DNA of 64,000 nt from Sphingobium fluviale (GCF_004122115.1 NZ_SBKP01000001.1:310001-374000), one strand, 5' to 3'. Positions 24,649 to 34,004 are shown, numbered from the stretch's first letter. The notes: generated from the letters alone by a model not told the origin. Numbers and translations are program-made.

Positions 24649-25941
24649 ATGATTCCGGGTAAGAGCCTTCAACTATCCACCGCGCTGACGGTGATTGCCG
24701 TCTCGGTTGGTGCGATGCTGATGGTCGGCGCGGGGCTTGATGTTGTCGCCATCTTGATCGCCACCGCACTGGTGCTGACGTTTCTGATGCTCCATCAGGA
24801 GGATGAGCGGCTGCCTCCGCCTGCGCTTCAGGCTCCAGACACAGAGTCTGACGACTATCTCGATCTGCCCGCCTTCCGACAGATTGTTCACGGATTGAAC
24901 GCGCCAGTGCTGGTGATCGCTGGAGGGCGGGTGATGACGGCCAATGCCCCCGCGCTCAAGCTGCTGGGGCAGCATATTTTGGGCGAGGATGTGCGCATCG
25001 CGATTCGGCACCCTGCCGCCGCCGAGCGCCTGACCAGCGCCGAGCCAATGGATGCGCCGGTGAAGATCGACATTATCGGTCTGGGCACGCGCGCGCAGCG
25101 GTGGGCGATGCGGATCATCCCGCTGGGCCGCGATACGGAGCAGCAGCGCCTCTTCGTCTATCTGGAAGACGAGACGGATATGCACGCCGCAGAGCGTGCG
25201 CGCGGCGATTTTGTCGCCAATGCCAGCCACGAGCTGCGCACGCCGCTGGCCGCAATTCTGGGCTTTATCGAAACCCTGCAGGATCCACATGCCGGAGGAG
25301 ACGCGCAAACACGCGGGCGCTTTCTCTCTATCCTCGAAAGCGAGGCGCGGCGGATGCGCCAGCTGGTCGACGACCTGATGTCGCTCTCGCGCATCGAGGC
25401 GGACAAGCACCGCCTGCCGACAGAGCTGATCGCGATGCCAGAGCTGATTGCAGAAGTGCTGGCGGTATCGCGCCAAAACCTTGGCGAACGCGGCGGCGAC
25501 ATCGTTTCCGCGCTTGGCGACGATCTCCCGCCAGTACAGGGGGACAGGCTCCAGATCGGCCAGCTGCTGCACAACCTCGTGAGCAACAGCGCCAAATATG
25601 GCCGCCCCGGCTCGCCCATCACCGTTCAGGTGCGCGCAGTAGATTCCGCGATGATTAGGCTGGAAGTGAGCGACGAGGGCGAAGGCATCCCGCCTGATCA
25701 TCTGCCCCGCCTCACAGAGCGCTTCTATCGGGTCGATTCGGGGCGCAGCCGGGCTTTGGGCGGCACCGGCCTGGGGCTCGCCATCGTGAAACATATTGTC
25801 GAGCGGCATCGCGGCAGGCTCGACATCAAGAGCAGCATGGGCAAGGGCACCACGGTTTCGGTGCTGTTGCCCCAGGCCGAGAAGAAGACCGAAGCGACCG
25901 AAGTCACTCATGAAATCGACGCATCGGCTCCACTGTCATAA
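24649..25941 (+). CDS. phoR: Phosphate regulon sensor histidine kinase
   Basis: This 430-residue inner-membrane kinase senses phosphate through the Pst system and phosphorylates PhoB. Two hydrophobic segments occupy about residues 7-45, followed by a PAS-like region. The H-box is NASHELRTPLAAILGF with the phospho-accepting histidine. The N-box is LHNLVSNSAKYG, G1 is DEGEGIP and G2 is GGTGLGLAIVKH. An ATG at 24649 is used; GTG at 24640 is also in frame. Divergent from the Tat-type gene by about 40 bp. The Pho box of pstS overlaps the last codons of this gene. Separation of phoR and phoB by the pst genes is usual in alphaproteobacteria. Confidence 0.93.
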   Translation: MIPGKSLQLSTALTVIAVSVGAMLMVGAGLDVVAILIATALVLTFLMLHQEDERLPPPALQAPDTESDDYLDLPAFRQIVHGLNAPVLVIAGGRVMTANAPALKLLGQHILGEDVRIAIRHPAAAERLTSAEPMDAPVKIDIIGLGTRAQRWAMRIIPLGRDTEQQRLFVYLEDETDMHAAERARGDFVANASHELRTPLAAILGFIETLQDPHAGGDAQTRGRFLSILESEARRMRQLVDDLMSLSRIEADKHRLPTELIAMPELIAEVLAVSRQNLGERGGDIVSALGDDLPPVQGDRLQIGQLLHNLVSNSAKYGRPGSPITVQVRAVDSAMIRLEVSDEGEGIPPDHLPRLTERFYRVDSGRSRALGGTGLGLAIVKHIVERHRGRLDIKSSMGKGTTVSVLLPQAEKKTEATEVTHEIDASAPLS

Positions 25942-25961
25942 AACTGTAATCGAACCGTCAC
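25933..25961 (+). promoter_or_regulatory. Pho box (PhoB binding site) upstream of pstS
   Basis: Three half-sites lie at exact 11-bp steps: CTGTCAT at 25933-25939, CTGTAAT at 25944-25950 and CCGTCAC at 25955-25961. The first two form an almost perfect consensus PhoB box with an A-rich 4-bp spacer. The site overlaps the stop codon of phoR and ends 71 bp before the pstS start, on the correct side for activation. Consensus and spacing are established for PhoB; binding here is inferred. Confidence 0.85.
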
Positions 25962-26032
25962 AATGGATGCTTCACGCGCCGCTATGGCCCCATGAATCGG
26001 ACATGGCCCAACGGCTTTTTGAGGAGATTATC

Positions 26033-27094
26033 ATGAGCAAAAGAGCACTGTACGCCATTTCCGCCCTCGCCTGCGCCACGATGCTGGCCGGGTGCGGGGA
26101 TCAGGCCGGCACCAGCGGCGGCGGCAGCGCGCGCGACCAGATTCGCGCGGTCGGTTCATCCACCGTCTATCCCTTCGCCACCGCCGTTGCCGAGCAGTTT
26201 GTCCAGAACAACGCCGGCATGAAGTCTCCCATCATCGAATCGACCGGCACTGGCGCGGGCATGAAGCTGTTTTGCGCAGGGGTTGGCCCGCAGCACCCCG
26301 ATATCGAGAACGCCTCGCGCCGCATGAAAAAGAGCGAGTATGAGAGCTGCCTGGCCAATGGCGTGAAGGAAATCATCGAGATCCAGATCGGTGTCGATGG
26401 CCTCGCCTTTGCCGAATCGAACAAGGGCCCCGGCTTCAAGCTGACGCCTGAGCTGGTATACAAGGCGCTGGCGGCCAATCCGTTCGGCAAGGGCGAGAAC
26501 AAGGCACAGACCTGGGCCGATGTTGACCCAAGCCTGCCCAAGGTCGCTATTTCGGTCTTCGGCCCGCCCTCCACCTCCGGCACGCGCGACTCGCTCTCTG
26601 AGCTGATCCTCGAAAAGGGCTGCCAGAGCGATCCGGCGATGAAGGAGCTGAAGGAAAAGGACGAGAAGGCGTATAAGGAAACCTGCACGCGCGTCCGTGA
26701 AGACGGCAAATATATCGACTCTGGCGAGAACGACAATCTGATCGTTTCCAAGCTGGGCGCAAACCCCAACAGCGTCGGCATCTTCGGCTACAGCTTTTTG
26801 GAAGAAAACCGCGCCACGCTGAAGGATATTCCGCTGAACGGAGTCGAAGCCACATATGACAATGTTGCGAGCGGTAAATATCCCGGCGCGCGTCCGCTCT
26901 ACATTTATGTGAAGAAGGCGCACATGCAGGCCATTCCGGGCCTTCAGCAGTTTGTGGCTGAATTCCCCAAGGCATGGGCGCCCGGTGGCTATCTCACCAA
27001 GCGGGGCATGGTCGCCGCAACGGAAGAGACGCGTGCCAAAAATGCAGAGGTCGCTACATCGCTGACAGTGATGGACGGCGCTGACCTGAAATAA
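26033..27094 (+). CDS. pstS: Phosphate ABC transporter substrate-binding lipoprotein
   Basis: This 353-residue protein binds phosphate in the periplasm and delivers it to PstCA. The signal peptide ends in a lipobox (CATMLAGC), so it is probably membrane-anchored. The early motif AVGSSTVYPF and the later GPPSTSGTRDSLSEL are typical phosphate-contacting segments. GAGGAG (26021-26026) lies 6 bp before the ATG at 26033. The protein belongs to the longer PstS group of proteobacteria with an extra segment rich in K and E (ELKEKDEKAYKETC). A Pho box precedes the gene. Confidence 0.95.
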   Translation: MSKRALYAISALACATMLAGCGDQAGTSGGGSARDQIRAVGSSTVYPFATAVAEQFVQNNAGMKSPIIESTGTGAGMKLFCAGVGPQHPDIENASRRMKKSEYESCLANGVKEIIEIQIGVDGLAFAESNKGPGFKLTPELVYKALAANPFGKGENKAQTWADVDPSLPKVAISVFGPPSTSGTRDSLSELILEKGCQSDPAMKELKEKDEKAYKETCTRVREDGKYIDSGENDNLIVSKLGANPNSVGIFGYSFLEENRATLKDIPLNGVEATYDNVASGKYPGARPLYIYVKKAHMQAIPGLQQFVAEFPKAWAPGGYLTKRGMVAATEETRAKNAEVATSLTVMDGADLK

Positions 27095-27100
27095 TAAGAG

Positions 27101-27118
27101 CCGGGCCAAACAGGCCGG
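27101..27118 (+). promoter_or_regulatory. Intercistronic hairpin between pstS and pstC
   Basis: CCGG-G-CC and GGCCGG form a short stem around AAACA in the 39 bp between the two genes. No T-run follows, so it is more likely a 3' end stabiliser or attenuator that raises pstS message over the permease genes than a full terminator. Such elements are common after binding-protein genes. Confidence 0.4.
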
Positions 27119-27133
27119 AAGGAATCGGGCGAC

Positions 27134-28543
27134 GTGAACGGGGTTGCAATTGTTACGCTGATATTGGGGCTGGGGCTGGTCGCCTGGCTGTCCGCACGTG
27201 CGAAAGCCGTGCGGCTGGCCCCCGCGCCTTCGGGCGGAGCCAGTCGCAACCGCAGCGGCAGGCCGTTGCTCCACTCGCTCCCGGTCTATCATGGCTGGTA
27301 TGCCGCCTTGTGGGTACTGGCCCCTGCCCTGCTGTTTCTCGTGATTTGGGCCAATGTGATGCCCGGCCTCGTAACCGAGCGGGCGTTGCAGGATTCGGCG
27401 GCGGCCGCGCTGCCGATCGATGCCATGAGCCGCTCGGCCATCCTCACCGAGGCGCGCAATGTCGCGCTGGGCAATGCGCAGGCGGCGTTTGACCCAAGAG
27501 CCAACGCCTTGATTGAGCCATACCGCTCCGCCCACCGCTTTTACTCGCTAGGGGGTGCGCTCGCCGCCTTGATGCTGGCTTTTGCGGGCGGCGCCTTTGC
27601 CTTCACCCGTATCCGGCCAGATTTCCGCGCGCGCACCAAGGTGGAGCGGGTGGTGATGTCTGCGCTGCTAGTCGCCTCGCTGATCGCGATCGTCACCACA
27701 GTCGGCATCGTCGGCTCGTTGCTGTGGGAATCGCTGCGTTTCTTCGCGATGGTCAATCCGTTCGATTTTCTGTTCGGCCTCAAATGGTCGCCGCAATCCG
27801 CCGCGATGGGCTATGGCAACGAGGACGCATTCGGCGCGGTGCCGCTGTTCTGGGGCACGATTTTCATCGGCGCGATCATTGCGATGTTCGTAGCCATTCC
27901 ACTGGGGCTGATGAGCGCGATCTACCTCACCCAATATGCCCGCCCCGCCGCACGTGCATGGCTGAAACCGATGCTGGAGGTGCTCGCCGGGGTGCCCACC
28001 GTGGTTTACGGCTATTTCGCAGCTCTGACGATTGCGCCCAATCTGCGGGATTTCGCGGCATGGGTAGGCATCAGCAACGCCTCGTCGGAAAGCGCGCTTG
28101 CGGCGGGCCTCGTGATGGGCGTGATGATTATCCCGTTCGTTTCCTCTATGGCCGACGACAGCATTAACAGTGTGCCGCAATCCATGCGCGACGGCAGCCT
28201 CGCCATGGGCGCAACCACCAGTGAAACCATCAAACAGGTGCTCATTCCCGCTGCATTGCCCGGCGTGGTAGGCGGCGTGTTGCTCGCGGTCAGCCGCGCG
28301 ATCGGCGAGACGATGATCGTCGTCATGGCTGCCGGGCTTGCCGCCAACCTCACGCTCAATCCGTTCGCCAGCGTGACAACGGTGACGACCCAGATCGTGC
28401 AATTGCTGACTGGCGATCAGGAATTCGAGAGCGCCAAGACGCTTGCTGCCTTTGCACTCGGCCTGGTGCTGTTCGTGGTCACGCTGCTGCTCAACATCGT
28501 CGCGCTGCATGTGGTGAAGCGCTATCGCGAGGCCTACGAATGA
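27134..28543 (+). CDS. pstC: Phosphate ABC transporter permease PstC
   Basis: This 469-residue inner-membrane protein is one half of the phosphate channel. It is longer than E. coli PstC by an N-terminal domain with its own membrane segments (VAIVTLILGLGLVAWL and ALWVLAPALLFLVIWANV) and a periplasmic stretch. The permease core includes LEVLAGVPTVVYGYFAALT and SRAIGETMIVVMAAG, the EAA-type loop that contacts PstB. The start is a GTG at 27134 with GGAAGGA upstream. Its end overlaps pstA by 4 bp (ATGA). Confidence 0.93.
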   Translation: MNGVAIVTLILGLGLVAWLSARAKAVRLAPAPSGGASRNRSGRPLLHSLPVYHGWYAALWVLAPALLFLVIWANVMPGLVTERALQDSAAAALPIDAMSRSAILTEARNVALGNAQAAFDPRANALIEPYRSAHRFYSLGGALAALMLAFAGGAFAFTRIRPDFRARTKVERVVMSALLVASLIAIVTTVGIVGSLLWESLRFFAMVNPFDFLFGLKWSPQSAAMGYGNEDAFGAVPLFWGTIFIGAIIAMFVAIPLGLMSAIYLTQYARPAARAWLKPMLEVLAGVPTVVYGYFAALTIAPNLRDFAAWVGISNASSESALAAGLVMGVMIIPFVSSMADDSINSVPQSMRDGSLAMGATTSETIKQVLIPAALPGVVGGVLLAVSRAIGETMIVVMAAGLAANLTLNPFASVTTVTTQIVQLLTGDQEFESAKTLAAFALGLVLFVVTLLLNIVALHVVKRYREAYE

Positions 28544-29814
28544 ACGCGCCCATTCCCTCCACCGAGCGTCGCCGCGCCCCCACTGACTGGAAGGGCGCGG
28601 ATATGCAAAAGCGGATCGCCGCGCGCTATTCCTCGGAGCGCCGGTTTCGCATGATCGGCCTTACCGCGATCCTGATGTCTGCCGGATTTCTGGCGTTCCT
28701 GCTAATTTCCATGCTGCACGAGGGGGCATCGGGCTTTACCCGCACCGAACTGGCTGTGCGCGTCGATTTTCCCAAGGCGCCGATCGTGATCGACCCGGCC
28801 ACCCTGAGGGGCGAAGGCGCCGATGCGGTGCTTGCCAGCGTCAACTGGCAGGCGTTGACCGATCAGGCGGCAACCGGCGCGCTGGGCCAGGATGGCGTAT
28901 GGATCGCGCCGGGCGCGTGGCTTGTCATGCGGGATGCGGTGAAGGCGGACCCTTCGCTGCTGCAAAAAAGCGTGACGCTGTCTCTTCCCGCGTCTGACGA
29001 TCTTGATATCGCCGCAAAATCCGATGGCTCGCCAGAGGCAGAGGCGGCCTATGCGCGGCTCGACAAGGCGGGGATTGCAACGCGCGCCGTCAACTGGGAT
29101 TTCCTCACCTCCAGCGACGCTACGGACCCGACGCAGGTAGGCATCTGGGGTGCATTCAAAGGCTCGTTGCTGACGATGGCGGTCACGCTGCTGCTGAGCT
29201 TTCCGGTAGGTGTGCTGGCCGCGCTTTATCTGGAAGAATATGCGCCGCGCAACCGCTGGACGGACATGATCGAGGTGTCGATCAACAATCTGGCGGCAGT
29301 GCCTTCTATCATCTTTGGCCTGTTGGGCCTCGCCGTGTTCCTCAATGTCATGCACCTGCCGCGCTCTGCCGCGCTGGTCGGCGGCATGACGCTGGCGCTG
29401 ATGACGATGCCCGTCATCGTCATCGCCGGGCGCAACGCGATCAAGGCGGTGCCGCCTTCCATCCGCGACGCCGCGCTTGGCATCGGCGCGTCCCCCATTC
29501 AGGTGGTGTTCCACCATGTGCTGCCGCTTGCGCTGCCGGGCATCATGACCGGCACGATCATCGGCATGGCCCGCGCGCTGGGAGAGACTGCGCCGCTGCT
29601 GATGATCGGCATGCGCGCCTTCATCGCCAGCCCGCCCGGCGGCATCACCGACCCGGCCACCGTGCTGCCGGTGCAGATTTTCCTGTGGTCAGACGAAGTC
29701 AGCAAGGGCTTTGTCGAAAAGACCTCCGCCGCGATCATCGTGTTGCTGCTGTTCCTGCTCAGCATGAACAGCATCGCCATCTACCTCCGCAACAAATTCG
29801 AAAGACGTTGGTAA
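28540..29814 (+). CDS. pstA: Phosphate ABC transporter permease PstA
   Basis: This 424-residue permease pairs with PstC. An N-terminal region resembling DUF3333 comprises one membrane helix ([20 protein letters not shown]) and a periplasmic part of about 120 residues. The permease domain begins near [20 protein letters not shown] and contains [17 protein letters not shown] and [13 protein letters not shown], the coupling loop. The extended form is the one typical of alphaproteobacteria. ATGA overlap with pstC supports the start. pstB follows 7 bp later. Confidence 0.93.
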   Translation: MNAPIPSTERRRAPTDWKGADMQKRIAARYSSERRFRMIGLTAILMSAGFLAFLLISMLHEGASGFTRTELAVRVDFPKAPIVIDPATLRGEGADAVLASVNWQALTDQAATGALGQDGVWIAPGAWLVMRDAVKADPSLLQKSVTLSLPASDDLDIAAKSDGSPEAEAAYARLDKAGIATRAVNWDFLTSSDATDPTQVGIWGAFKGSLLTMAVTLLLSFPVGVLAALYLEEYAPRNRWTDMIEVSINNLAAVPSIIFGLLGLAVFLNVMHLPRSAALVGGMTLALMTMPVIVIAGRNAIKAVPPSIRDAALGIGASPIQVVFHHVLPLALPGIMTGTIIGMARALGETAPLLMIGMRAFIASPPGGITDPATVLPVQIFLWSDEVSKGFVEKTSAAIIVLLLFLLSMNSIAIYLRNKFERRW

Positions 29815-29821
29815 CGCGCTT

Positions 29822-30592
29822 ATGCCCCAATCCTCCACACCCAAGATGAGCGCCCGCAACGTCAACGTCTTTTATGGCGAGAAACAGGCGATCCAGAACG
29901 TGTCGATCGATGTCGATACCGATAATGTGACCGCGTTCATCGGCCCGTCTGGCTGTGGCAAATCGACGTTCCTGCGCACCCTCAACCGCATGAACGACAC
30001 GGTCGCCAGTGCGCGGGTGGAGGGCGAGATTACGCTGGATGGCGAGAATATCTATTCCTCTGGCATGGACGTGGTTCAGCTCCGCGCGCGCGTCGGCATG
30101 GTGTTTCAGAAACCCAATCCGTTCCCCAAGTCGATCTATGACAATATCGCCTATGGCCCGCGAATCCACGGGCTGGCGAGCGCGAAGGCGGACCTTGACG
30201 TGATCGTCGAATCCTCGCTGCGCCGCGCTGGGCTGTGGGACGAGGTGAAGGATCGCCTCAAGGACAGCGGCACCGCACTGTCGGGCGGGCAACAGCAGCG
30301 CCTGTGCATCGGCCGCGCAATTGCAGTGGAGCCGGAGGTCATCCTGATGGACGAGCCATGTTCCGCGCTCGATCCCATTGCCACCGCCAAGATAGAGGAG
30401 CTGATCCACGAGCTGCGCGGCCGCTATGCTATCGTGATCGTGACCCACAATATGCAGCAGGCCGCACGCGTGTCTCAACGCACCGCCTTTTTCCACTTAG
30501 GCACGCTGGTAGAATATGGCTCGACTTCCGAAATATTCACCAATCCGCGCGAAGATCGCACCAAGGATTATATTACCGGCCGCTATGGCTGA
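29822..30592 (+). CDS. pstB: Phosphate ABC transporter ATP-binding protein
   Basis: This 256-residue ATPase powers phosphate import. Walker A is [19 protein letters not shown], the signature motif is [14 protein letters not shown] and Walker B is [13 protein letters not shown]. The H-loop histidine is in [16 protein letters not shown] and the final [10 protein letters not shown] are characteristic of PstB rather than other ABC ATPases. The gene sits 7 bp after pstA and 28 bp before phoU. Confidence 0.97.
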   Translation: MPQSSTPKMSARNVNVFYGEKQAIQNVSIDVDTDNVTAFIGPSGCGKSTFLRTLNRMNDTVASARVEGEITLDGENIYSSGMDVVQLRARVGMVFQKPNPFPKSIYDNIAYGPRIHGLASAKADLDVIVESSLRRAGLWDEVKDRLKDSGTALSGGQQQRLCIGRAIAVEPEVILMDEPCSALDPIATAKIEELIHELRGRYAIVIVTHNMQQAARVSQRTAFFHLGTLVEYGSTSEIFTNPREDRTKDYITGRYG

Positions 30593-30620
30593 CCCTGTTA
30601 TCATGCTGGAGGAGTGAACG

Positions 30621-31310
30621 ATGGCCGAACAGCATACTGTCAAAGCCTTTGACGAAGACATTAACCGCCTGCGCGGCCTGATCGCCGAGATGGGCGGGCG
30701 CGTGGAAACCGCGATAGACGAGGCGATGACCGCCCTTGTCGAGCAAGACCTCAAGAAAGCCAAGGCCGTGGTGCTCGGTGATGAGCGGATCGACGCGCTG
30801 GAGTCTGAAGTCGAGCGGCTGGTGGTGCAGATCATCGCCCTGCGCGCGCCGCTGGCGGACGATCTGCGCGAGGTGATCGCGGCGCTGAAGATTGTCGGCG
30901 TGGTCGAGCGCATCGGCGACTATGCCAAGAACATCGCCAAGCGCGTGCCCAAGATCGGCGATCATCGCACGATCGAGCCGATCTCGCTGCTGCCCTCGAT
31001 GGCCCAGGTCGCGAGTGAGATGGTGGGCGATGCGCTCAATGCCTTCTCGGCGCGTGACGCCCTGTTGGCGGAGGCGGTGATAGCGCGCGATAGTGTTGTC
31101 GACAGCTTCTACAACAGCATTTTCCGTACGCTCGTGACCTATATGGTCGAAAACCCGAAGACCATTTCGGAGTGTGCGCATCTGTTGTTCATCGCCAAGA
31201 ACATCGAGCGCATCGGCGACCATGCCACCAATGTGGCGGAGATGGTCTATTATGCCGCGACCGGGGAATATCTGCCGGAACGCGACAAGGACGTCAAAAT
31301 CGAAAGCTGA
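30621..31310 (+). CDS. phoU: Phosphate signalling protein PhoU
   Basis: This 229-residue helical protein links the state of the Pst transporter to PhoR and represses the Pho regulon when phosphate is plentiful. Two PhoU repeats are visible, each with an ERIGDYAKNIAKR or ERIGDHATNVAEM motif that binds metal. GGAGGAG lies about 7 bp before the ATG. The gene lies between pstB and phoB in the same direction, an arrangement that supports the assignment. Confidence 0.96.
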   Translation: MAEQHTVKAFDEDINRLRGLIAEMGGRVETAIDEAMTALVEQDLKKAKAVVLGDERIDALESEVERLVVQIIALRAPLADDLREVIAALKIVGVVERIGDYAKNIAKRVPKIGDHRTIEPISLLPSMAQVASEMVGDALNAFSARDALLAEAVIARDSVVDSFYNSIFRTLVTYMVENPKTISECAHLLFIAKNIERIGDHATNVAEMVYYAATGEYLPERDKDVKIES

Positions 31311-31323
31311 TCGGAGACCGTCT

Positions 31324-32022
31324 GTGAGCCGCGCCCATATGTTGCTGGTTGAGGATGATGCCGCCCTCGCCGAGCTTGTTACCTGGCACTTCCGCAAGGA
31401 AGATTTTGAGGTTTCGCATACCGTGGATGGCGAGGAGGCGCTGATCATGGCGCAGGAGCGCATCCCCGACATCGTTCTGCTCGACTGGATGGTCGAGAGC
31501 CTGTCGGGCATCGAGGTCTGCCGTCGTCTGCGCCGCAGCCCCAACACTGCGAACGTGCCGATCATCATGCTCACCGCGCGCGGTGAGGAGGAAGACCGGG
31601 TACGCGGGCTTGAAACCGGTGCTGACGATTATGTCACCAAGCCCTTTTCACCGCGCGAGCTGGTGGCGCGGGTCGGCGCGGTGCTGAGGCGGGTGCGCCC
31701 GGCGCTGGCGGGCGAGACGCTCAGCTTTGCCGATATCGAGATGGATACCGTAGGCCACAAGGTGCGCCGCGCCGGCCAGACGATCCCCTTGGGGCCAACA
31801 GAATACAGGCTGCTCAAGCATTTTCTGGAGCATCCGGGCTGGGTATTCTCGCGCGAGCGGCTGTTGGATAGCGTGTGGGGCCATGACAGCGACATCGAGC
31901 TGCGCACGGTCGACGTCCACATCCGCCGCCTGCGCAAGGCGATCAACGCGGGCGGGCTGAGAGACATCATCCGCACCGTGCGCTCGGCTGGCTACGCGCT
32001 GGATTCCGAAGCGGCGCATTAG
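31324..32022 (+). CDS. phoB: Phosphate regulon response regulator
   Basis: This 232-residue regulator binds Pho boxes after phosphorylation by PhoR. The receiver domain contains LLVEDDAAL (acidic pocket), the phospho-acceptor aspartate in IVLLDWMVESLSG and the lysine in VTKPFSPREL. The C-terminal winged helix has the recognition region ELRTVDVHIRRLRKAI. The start is a GTG at 31324 preceded by CGGAGA at a good distance; a longer upstream frame overlaps phoU and is not conserved. It is the last gene of the operon. Confidence 0.95.
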   Translation: MSRAHMLLVEDDAALAELVTWHFRKEDFEVSHTVDGEEALIMAQERIPDIVLLDWMVESLSGIEVCRRLRRSPNTANVPIIMLTARGEEEDRVRGLETGADDYVTKPFSPRELVARVGAVLRRVRPALAGETLSFADIEMDTVGHKVRRAGQTIPLGPTEYRLLKHFLEHPGWVFSRERLLDSVWGHDSDIELRTVDVHIRRLRKAINAGGLRDIIRTVRSAGYALDSEAAH

Positions 32023-32023
32023 A

Positions 32024-32120
32024 GCGATTTCCAGTCAGATAGCATCATCTGACGATTCAGAAATCGCGGTTAAACAAAGCATTAGAGTAGTCGATCTAAC
32101 TCGATCAGATCAACTACTCT
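32024..32120. repeat. Two tandem palindromes after phoB
   Basis: The first palindrome spans 32024-32068, with outer arms GCGATTTC and GAAATCGC and an inner pair TCAGAT and ATCTGA. The second spans 32084-32120, with AGAGTAGT at one end, ACTACTCT at the other and a partly paired GATCT centre. They lie between convergent phoB and porin genes and could act as a two-sided terminator or repeat. No copies of these sequences were noticed elsewhere in the window. Confidence 0.6.
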
Positions 32121-32126
32121 AGGCAA

Positions 32127-32146
32127 GGGCGGCTCACTCGCCGCCC
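32127..32146. terminator. GC-rich hairpin between phoB and the porin gene
   Basis: GGGCGGC (32127-32133) and GCCGCCC (32140-32146) form a perfect 7-bp stem with a 6-nt loop. It lies 14 bp after the stop of the convergent porin gene. A strong T-run is missing on both strands, so it is only a probable terminator. Confidence 0.45.
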
Positions 32147-32160
32147 CGCCTCACCTGATA

Positions 32161-33552
32161 TCAGAAGCTGAGCTGCGCCCGCGCTGCAAGCGTGTCCACA
32201 CCATAGCTGCGGTCGCCGTTGATCGCATTGACGACCGTTGCATTGGTGTAGTCCATATGCGCGTAGTTCAGCATGAAACGGATATGATCAACGGGGGTCC
32301 AGATCAGCGACGCCATATATCCATCTTGCACGCCGCCGATGACCGCACCGTCGCTTAAATCAAGCCTGTCGTAACGCGCGTTGACCTGCACAGCGCCAAT
32401 ACCACCCGATCCGAGAGGATGCTTGACCTTCATGCTTTTGAACATGCCGCCCTTATAGCTGCGCGTGTCGTCGGTCAGAAACCAACCCGCTTCAACGCTA
32501 CCGCCGAAGAAGGTGGGGTCGGCAGCACCTGTGCGGCGCACTGTCTGCCAGAATGCCTCACCTGCGGCATGAAAGCGACCGGCGATAACAGCCGCCTCCG
32601 CACCATAGCCCGTCTCCTTGGTGGCACCGCCTAGCGAATTGGTGTCGATGAACCGCGTATCGGTTGTATGGACCAGAGGCCGCTGACGATAGCGCACATT
32701 CGTGACCGCATCGCCCAGATCGCGCCAGTGCCCGGACACGCCGAAATGTAGCTGGGAATGGCCAAGCATCGGCGCATAGACAAGCCTCAGGTCGCCGCCA
32801 ACGCCGTTATTCTCATCGTTCGAGAGATCAGCGGCATTGTCCGTGAACAGGCCTGCCTGCGCGAGTACCGGCCCTGCCTGATACTGCGCAGAGACGCCTA
32901 GCCGGCGCTCGAACCCAAAGGCGTCGGTAAAGGCCGCTCGCTCAATGAAGCTGGTATCGTTGGAGCTCGACAGTTCCTCCAAGCCTTGAAAGGTGTTGTG
33001 CTGCCCCACTGTAACGGTCAAGCCGCCCCGCTTATAATCCAGAAATGCGTCGGTAAGCTCTGCGTCGCCGGTGGCGATGTCGGCTTCAAACTTGTAGCCG
33101 AAGCCACCTGGGATCGTGCCCTCTACACCCAGGCGCGCCCGGCGGACTTCGTTGGAAAAGCCAAGCCCGCGGTCCACGATGCCACGGGGCGCATCCACCA
33201 CCGCCGCATCGAACAAGAGGCGCCCGCGCGGCTTGAAAGACCAGCCTTTGCCATCGCTGATTTCGGGCGCGCCCTTGAACTTGATTGTCGGCGCGGAGCC
33301 GGCCTTGTTGGCGAGTTCGACCGCCTTCTGCGCGGTGGTGGTGGCGCTTTGCGCACTGGCGGCGGCCGATGCCGCGCCGCTCTCCGCCTTGTCAAGACGC
33401 GCCTGCAACGCCTGCATCTGTGCCTTCAGCGCCTCCAACTCGGAGCGCAGCGCCGCCGCATCCTGAACGCTGAGCGCCTGCGCATGAGCGAGGGATGGAA
33501 CGACTGCGCAACCGGCGAGAAGCGCCGCGCGCAGCATGAGATGAGGCGTCAT
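32161..33552 (-). CDS. Phosphate-type outer-membrane porin (OprP/OprO-like)
   Basis: This 463-residue protein has a signal peptide ending near LAHAQA and an N-terminal coiled coil (residues about 32-60, leucine heptads with LEALKAQMQALQARLDKAE). The rest is a barrel of the Porin_O_P type, with GFGYKFEADIATGDAELTDA and the terminal LAARAQLSF. OprP-like porins let phosphate or polyphosphate cross the outer membrane. GGAG lies 6 bp before the ATG. A four-unit Pho box lies just upstream, which strongly supports a phosphate role. The basic residues that select phosphate were not mapped. Confidence 0.85.
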   Translation of the reverse strand: MTPHLMLRAALLAGCAVVPSLAHAQALSVQDAAALRSELEALKAQMQALQARLDKAESGAASAAASAQSATTTAQKAVELANKAGSAPTIKFKGAPEISDGKGWSFKPRGRLLFDAAVVDAPRGIVDRGLGFSNEVRRARLGVEGTIPGGFGYKFEADIATGDAELTDAFLDYKRGGLTVTVGQHNTFQGLEELSSSNDTSFIERAAFTDAFGFERRLGVSAQYQAGPVLAQAGLFTDNAADLSNDENNGVGGDLRLVYAPMLGHSQLHFGVSGHWRDLGDAVTNVRYRQRPLVHTTDTRFIDTNSLGGATKETGYGAEAAVIAGRFHAAGEAFWQTVRRTGAADPTFFGGSVEAGWFLTDDTRSYKGGMFKSMKVKHPLGSGGIGAVQVNARYDRLDLSDGAVIGGVQDGYMASLIWTPVDHIRFMLNYAHMDYTNATVVNAINGDRSYGVDTLAARAQLSF

Positions 33553-33576
33553 TTATTTCTCCATCATGAAACTTCT

Positions 33577-33616
33577 GTGACGCCGCTATGACGGTTATGT
33601 TACAGAAATATGACGG
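33577..33616 (-). promoter_or_regulatory. Extended Pho box upstream of the porin gene
   Basis: Read on the minus strand, four half-sites follow at exact 11-bp steps: CCGTCAT, CTGTAAC, CCGTCAT and GCGTCAC, at 33616-33610, 33605-33599, 33594-33588 and 33583-33577. The last one ends 24 bp before the porin ATG. Two PhoB dimers could bind side by side. The short distance to the start implies a very short leader or use of only the upstream pair for activation. Confidence 0.8.
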
Positions 33617-33662
33617 TTTGATGTCATTTATGTTTCATGGAAGGGCACTGCGACCCATCAGG

Positions 33663-34004
33663 CTATTTCTCGATCAGCCTCAACAGCTTGCGCTCCACAG
33701 GCGCGAGTACGCCCGCGAGCTCCTGTCCCCGCTTCAACACCGCGCCTGCCTCGCCGATCAGCGCCCACATGCCCTGCCGGTTGCGCAGCGAGGGGCGCTT
33801 CTCGATGCGATATTCCGGCCGTTCCGCCGCCCGGCGAAAGGCGCAAAATATCGCCGCTTCCTTGTCGAAGTTCATCGAATAGTCGCGCCAGTGCCCAGCC
33901 GAGACCATCCGGCCATACAGATCCATGATGCGGGAAAGCTCTTGCCGTTCAAACCCGGTCTGCCCCGGCTGCCTGTGATGCGGGAACGGAGAAACCTCCC
34001 CCAT
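33663..34004 (-). CDS. DUF2794 domain protein
   Basis: This 113-residue protein belongs to the alphaproteobacterial DUF2794 family of unknown function. The family core is RQELSRIMDLYGRMVSAGHW followed by RDYSMNFDKEAAIF, then PEYRIEKRPSLRNRQGMWAL. No signal peptide or membrane helix is seen. Its ATG shares one base with the stop of cysE (TGATG), so it is co-translated with it. It ends 47 bp from the Pho box of the porin gene, which runs in the same direction. Confidence 0.85.
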   Translation of the reverse strand: MGEVSPFPHHRQPGQTGFERQELSRIMDLYGRMVSAGHWRDYSMNFDKEAAIFCAFRRAAERPEYRIEKRPSLRNRQGMWALIGEAGAVLKRGQELAGVLAPVERKLLRLIEK

